From: Candidatus Acetothermia bacterium
GTDB lineage: Bacteria > Bipolaricaulota > Bipolaricaulia > Bipolaricaulales > Bipolaricaulaceae
Assembly (NCBI GenBank): GCA_003551325.1
Contig: PUMK01000312.1
Span: 1 to 6,065, forward strand
Length of the DNA stretch: 6,065 nt
Direction of reading: 5' to 3'
Shown here in pieces: positions 4,346 to 6,065 of this stretch. The notes below the pieces were generated by a model. It was not told the origin of the DNA, searched no databases, and worked only from the letters and a program-made list of their open reading frames with translations. Each line of letters starts with the position of its first letter. Positions within the stretch are counted from its first letter, which is position 1. The position numbers and the translations under genes were made by a program.

Positions 4346-6065
4346 TCAGTCGGGCCCAGCGTGTGGGAGCACCTCCCGATCGGGAAACCGTGGCAAGACC
4401 TTGCCCCACTGAACGAGCGGCAGTCGCGTGCCCGGTTCCAGCGCATCGGGGAGCTGATCACCCATCACCACACCAAGTGGGGCTTCGGGAGCCACCCCCC
4501 GCTTCTCGAGGAGCGCCATCCCCACCTGTCCATCGGGTACCACCGCGCAGCTCGTGATGCGTCCCACAACCCTCCCCGACGACTCCACAACCGAAGCGCC
4601 CGCCCGCACCGGACGACCACCTGCGGGTAGCTGCAACCGAACCACCTCCCGTCCACCGTCGAGCAGCGCTTTGCGGTAGGCCTCACGGCCCACGAAGAAC
4701 GGCTTATGGAGTTTCACGTACGGAGCGAACCCCGCCTCGTGCGGAAGCACCGCGTGCGCCCCCCCAAGCTCATGACCGTACAACGGGAGACCCGCCTCAG
4801 TCCGTAAGGCATCCCGAGCAGCAAGTCCACAAGGAAGCGCACCACTGTCTCTCCCCGCGTCCAGCAACGCCTCCCACACGTCCACGATGTGACGCGGGGG
4901 CACGTACAGTTCGTACCCCACTTCCTCTCCCGTGTACCCCGTCCGCGAACAGAGCACATCCGCACCAGCAAGCTCAACCTCCAAGAACTCCGTGCGTCGA
5001 AGCGCCCGGAGCCGAGCCCTCTGGCGCACGGGCAGCAATCGTTGCAGGATCTCCCGAGAGGCAGGGCCCTGAAACGCCAGGTTCAACCGGCCATCCTCAG
5101 CTCCCTCGGCCTTGAGGTCCAACAGCGTCACCGGACCGTCAGGGGCAATCCACGGGCGATCTGGATCGAGCAGAGGTTCGCCCTGGTTCACGGCCATCAG
5201 CCACGCCCAGTCCACGGCCTCGTTGGCGGCGTTCACCACCACGAGAAAGCGCTCTGCACTCCTGCGGTACACCATGACGTCATCGATCACCTGCCCCTGA
5301 GGCGTGAGGAGGAATGCGTAGTGTGACTGGCCCGGGTGAAGCCAACCGGCGTAGTTGGTGGTCACCAAGTTGAGGTACGCCTCCGCATAGCGTCCAGAGA
5401 TCTCCACAACACCCATATGGCTGAGATCGAACAGACCGGCCGCCTTCCGCACTGCTTGGTGTTCCTCACGGGCTGAGCTATACCAAAGCGGCATCTCGTA
5501 ACCGGCAAAGGGCTGCATCCGGGCACCCATCTTCCGGTGAACATCGGTGAGCGGCGTCGTGCGGACGGGCCGCTCCACCATCGTCGCGCTGTACGGTTCC
5601 CGCGTTGCCAGGCCAGAAAGGACGTGCTGCCCTACGAAGTAAGGCTTCGCCACGTCGATGCCTTCGCTGTCCTTTGCCTGAAGCTCGCGGCCGCAACCGG
5701 AGAGCCCGCGGAACGGGCCGGCACCGCCTGGGGAAGATGCTGATCCTTCTTCGGTCCAGGAGACGGCACTCCCGTCGGGAAGCTGCACAGTCTCCGGCAC
5801 CGTACCTTGGGGAAGCAGCGTGACAACAGCCGGGCCCTGAACCTTCCGGTAGACATCCTCCGGATCGAAGAGGACATACCCATCGGCGAGTTCGTCAAGC
5901 CACGACAAGAGCCGTGCACCGCTGTCCGGCGGCGCCACAACCAGAAACCGTCCCTCACCCTGTGAGCCGTCCGCCAGGCGCCCGACCACGGCCTCGGACA
6001 GGACCTCGCCCCCTCGGTCAAGGAACACCGTGCGCAATCCCTCCCCAGCATCCAGCCGGAGGACG
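4346..6065 (-). CDS. gcvT: Glycine cleavage T protein (aminomethyltransferase) fused to an N-terminal degenerate GcvT/YgfZ-like module; 5' end outside window
   Basis: GcvT moves the aminomethyl carbon of glycine, carried on the H protein, to tetrahydrofolate, giving methylene-THF and ammonia. Counted from the in-frame ATG at 5581, 411 residues form a complete T protein. It begins RTTPLTDVH and continues with MQPFAGYEMP, LFDLSHMG (50-57), QGQVIDD with the catalytic-site Asp101, VVNAANEAVDWAWL, SRTGYTGEE (212-220), GLAARDALRTEAGLPLYGHEL (252-272), KPFFVGREA (293-301) and a C-terminal barrel ending near EPGTRLP. The frame does not stop upstream of this ATG. It runs 161 more codons to the window edge as a second, shortened GcvT/YgfZ-like module. 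The ATG has no good SD, which favours one long protein, though independent initiation or coupling is possible. The 411 residues are somewhat more than the usual 360-375, with extra sequence in the middle (about 130-165) and at the C-terminus. The gene is last in its transcription unit; H and P protein genes are not visible. Confidence 0.93.
   Translation of the reverse strand, partial: VLRLDAGEGLRTVFLDRGGEVLSEAVVGRLADGSQGEGRFLVVAPPDSGARLLSWLDELADGYVLFDPEDVYRKVQGPAVVTLLPQGTVPETVQLPDGSAVSWTEEGSASSPGGAGPFRGLSGCGRELQAKDSEGIDVAKPYFVGQHVLSGLATREPYSATMVERPVRTTPLTDVHRKMGARMQPFAGYEMPLWYSSAREEHQAVRKAAGLFDLSHMGVVEISGRYAEAYLNLVTTNYAGWLHPGQSHYAFLLTPQGQVIDDVMVYRRSAERFLVVVNAANEAVDWAWLMAVNQGEPLLDPDRPWIAPDGPVTLLDLKAEGAEDGRLNLAFQGPASREILQRLLPVRQRARLRALRRTEFLEVELAGADVLCSRTGYTGEEVGYELYVPPRHIVDVWEALLDAGRDSGALPCGLAARDALRTEAGLPLYGHELGGAHAVLPHEAGFAPYVKLHKPFFVGREAYRKALLDGGREVVRLQLPAGGRPVRAGASVVESSGRVVGRITSCAVVPDGQVGMALLEKRGVAPEAPLGVVMGDQLPDALEPGTRLPLVQWGKVLPRFPDREVLPHAGPD
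4365..4405. terminator. Cluster of small dyads past the cysS stop; weak termination candidate
   Basis: Three dyads lie 28-68 bases after the cysS stop, inside the last codons of gcvT. They are GGGAG-CAC-CTCCC (4365-4377), the overlapping perfect palindrome TCCCGATCGGGA (4374-4385), and GGCAA-GACC-TTGCC (4392-4405). None is followed by a T-run on either strand, so they are not standard intrinsic terminators. They could aid pausing where two transcripts collide, or be chance in GC-rich coding DNA. Confidence 0.2.
5582..6065 (-). other. Degenerate, shortened GcvT/YgfZ-like module at the N-terminal side of GcvT
   Basis: This 161-codon stretch aligns by eye with the first folate-binding domain of the GcvT that follows. 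FLDRGGEVLSEAVVGRL matches LLTPQGQVIDDVMVYRR, FLVVAPPDSGARLLSWL matches FLVVVNAANEAVDWAWL, and KVQGPA matches FQGPA. The catalytic Asp-Asp is replaced by Ser-Glu (5993-5998), so it should not do aminomethyl transfer. AKPYFVGQ (5627-5650) resembles both KPFFVGRE of GcvT and the KGCYxGQE motif of YgfZ folate-binding proteins, but lacks the Cys. Only 64 residues separate QGP from this motif, against 122 in the downstream GcvT. The stretch between, rich in Gly, Ser and Pro, looks like a linker. The part before 6065 is unseen, so the true start and full module length are unknown. Confidence 0.6.

Noticed and set aside
5632..5770. A frameshift as the cause of the shortened module before GcvT
   Set aside because: I translated the other two minus-strand frames across this segment; neither shows GcvT or YgfZ motifs, and the used frame stays open through both recognisable blocks.

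Overview
The window comes from a GC-rich bacterium (by eye clearly above 60% GC). It is densely packed with core-metabolism genes and shows no mobile elements, CRISPR arrays, tRNAs or rRNAs. The lineage cannot be fixed from this stretch. The phosphofructokinase is of the actinobacterial/PPi-like 'group III' style, and two adjacent genes start with TTG. The protein styles would fit a deep-branching GC-rich phylum, but that is only a guess.

Positions 1-4337 look like one tightly spaced plus-strand operon. It begins with the last two thirds of a 6-phosphofructokinase gene (pfkA, cut by the window edge). A secreted S41 carboxy-terminal processing peptidase follows (719-1858), then glycerol-3-phosphate dehydrogenase (gpsA, TTG start at 1871), then cysteinyl-tRNA synthetase (cysS, TTG start at 2937). 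Gaps are 16, 12 and 73 bases. Phosphofructokinase supplies the triose phosphates that GpsA draws on for phospholipid backbones. The peptidase and CysRS have no obvious metabolic link to this and may simply share transcription.

The most interesting stretch is the 73-base gpsA-cysS gap. A 26-codon reading frame starts in an ATGA overlap with the gpsA stop and ends in a TTGA overlap with the cysS start, so it could translationally couple both genes. Its second half forms an 11-bp, once-bulged hairpin (2909-2935) that buries the cysS Shine-Dalgarno sequence. Its only Cys codon lies directly before the hairpin. This looks like a possible leader-peptide switch for cysS, but it is an inference from one sequence.

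From 4346 to the right edge, a minus-strand gene converges on cysS with only 8 bases between the stops. It encodes a complete glycine-cleavage T protein (GcvT). The same open frame continues upstream, without a stop, into a shortened, catalytically degenerate GcvT/YgfZ-like module that runs off the window. This is either an unusual tandem fusion protein or two genes whose boundary has been lost.
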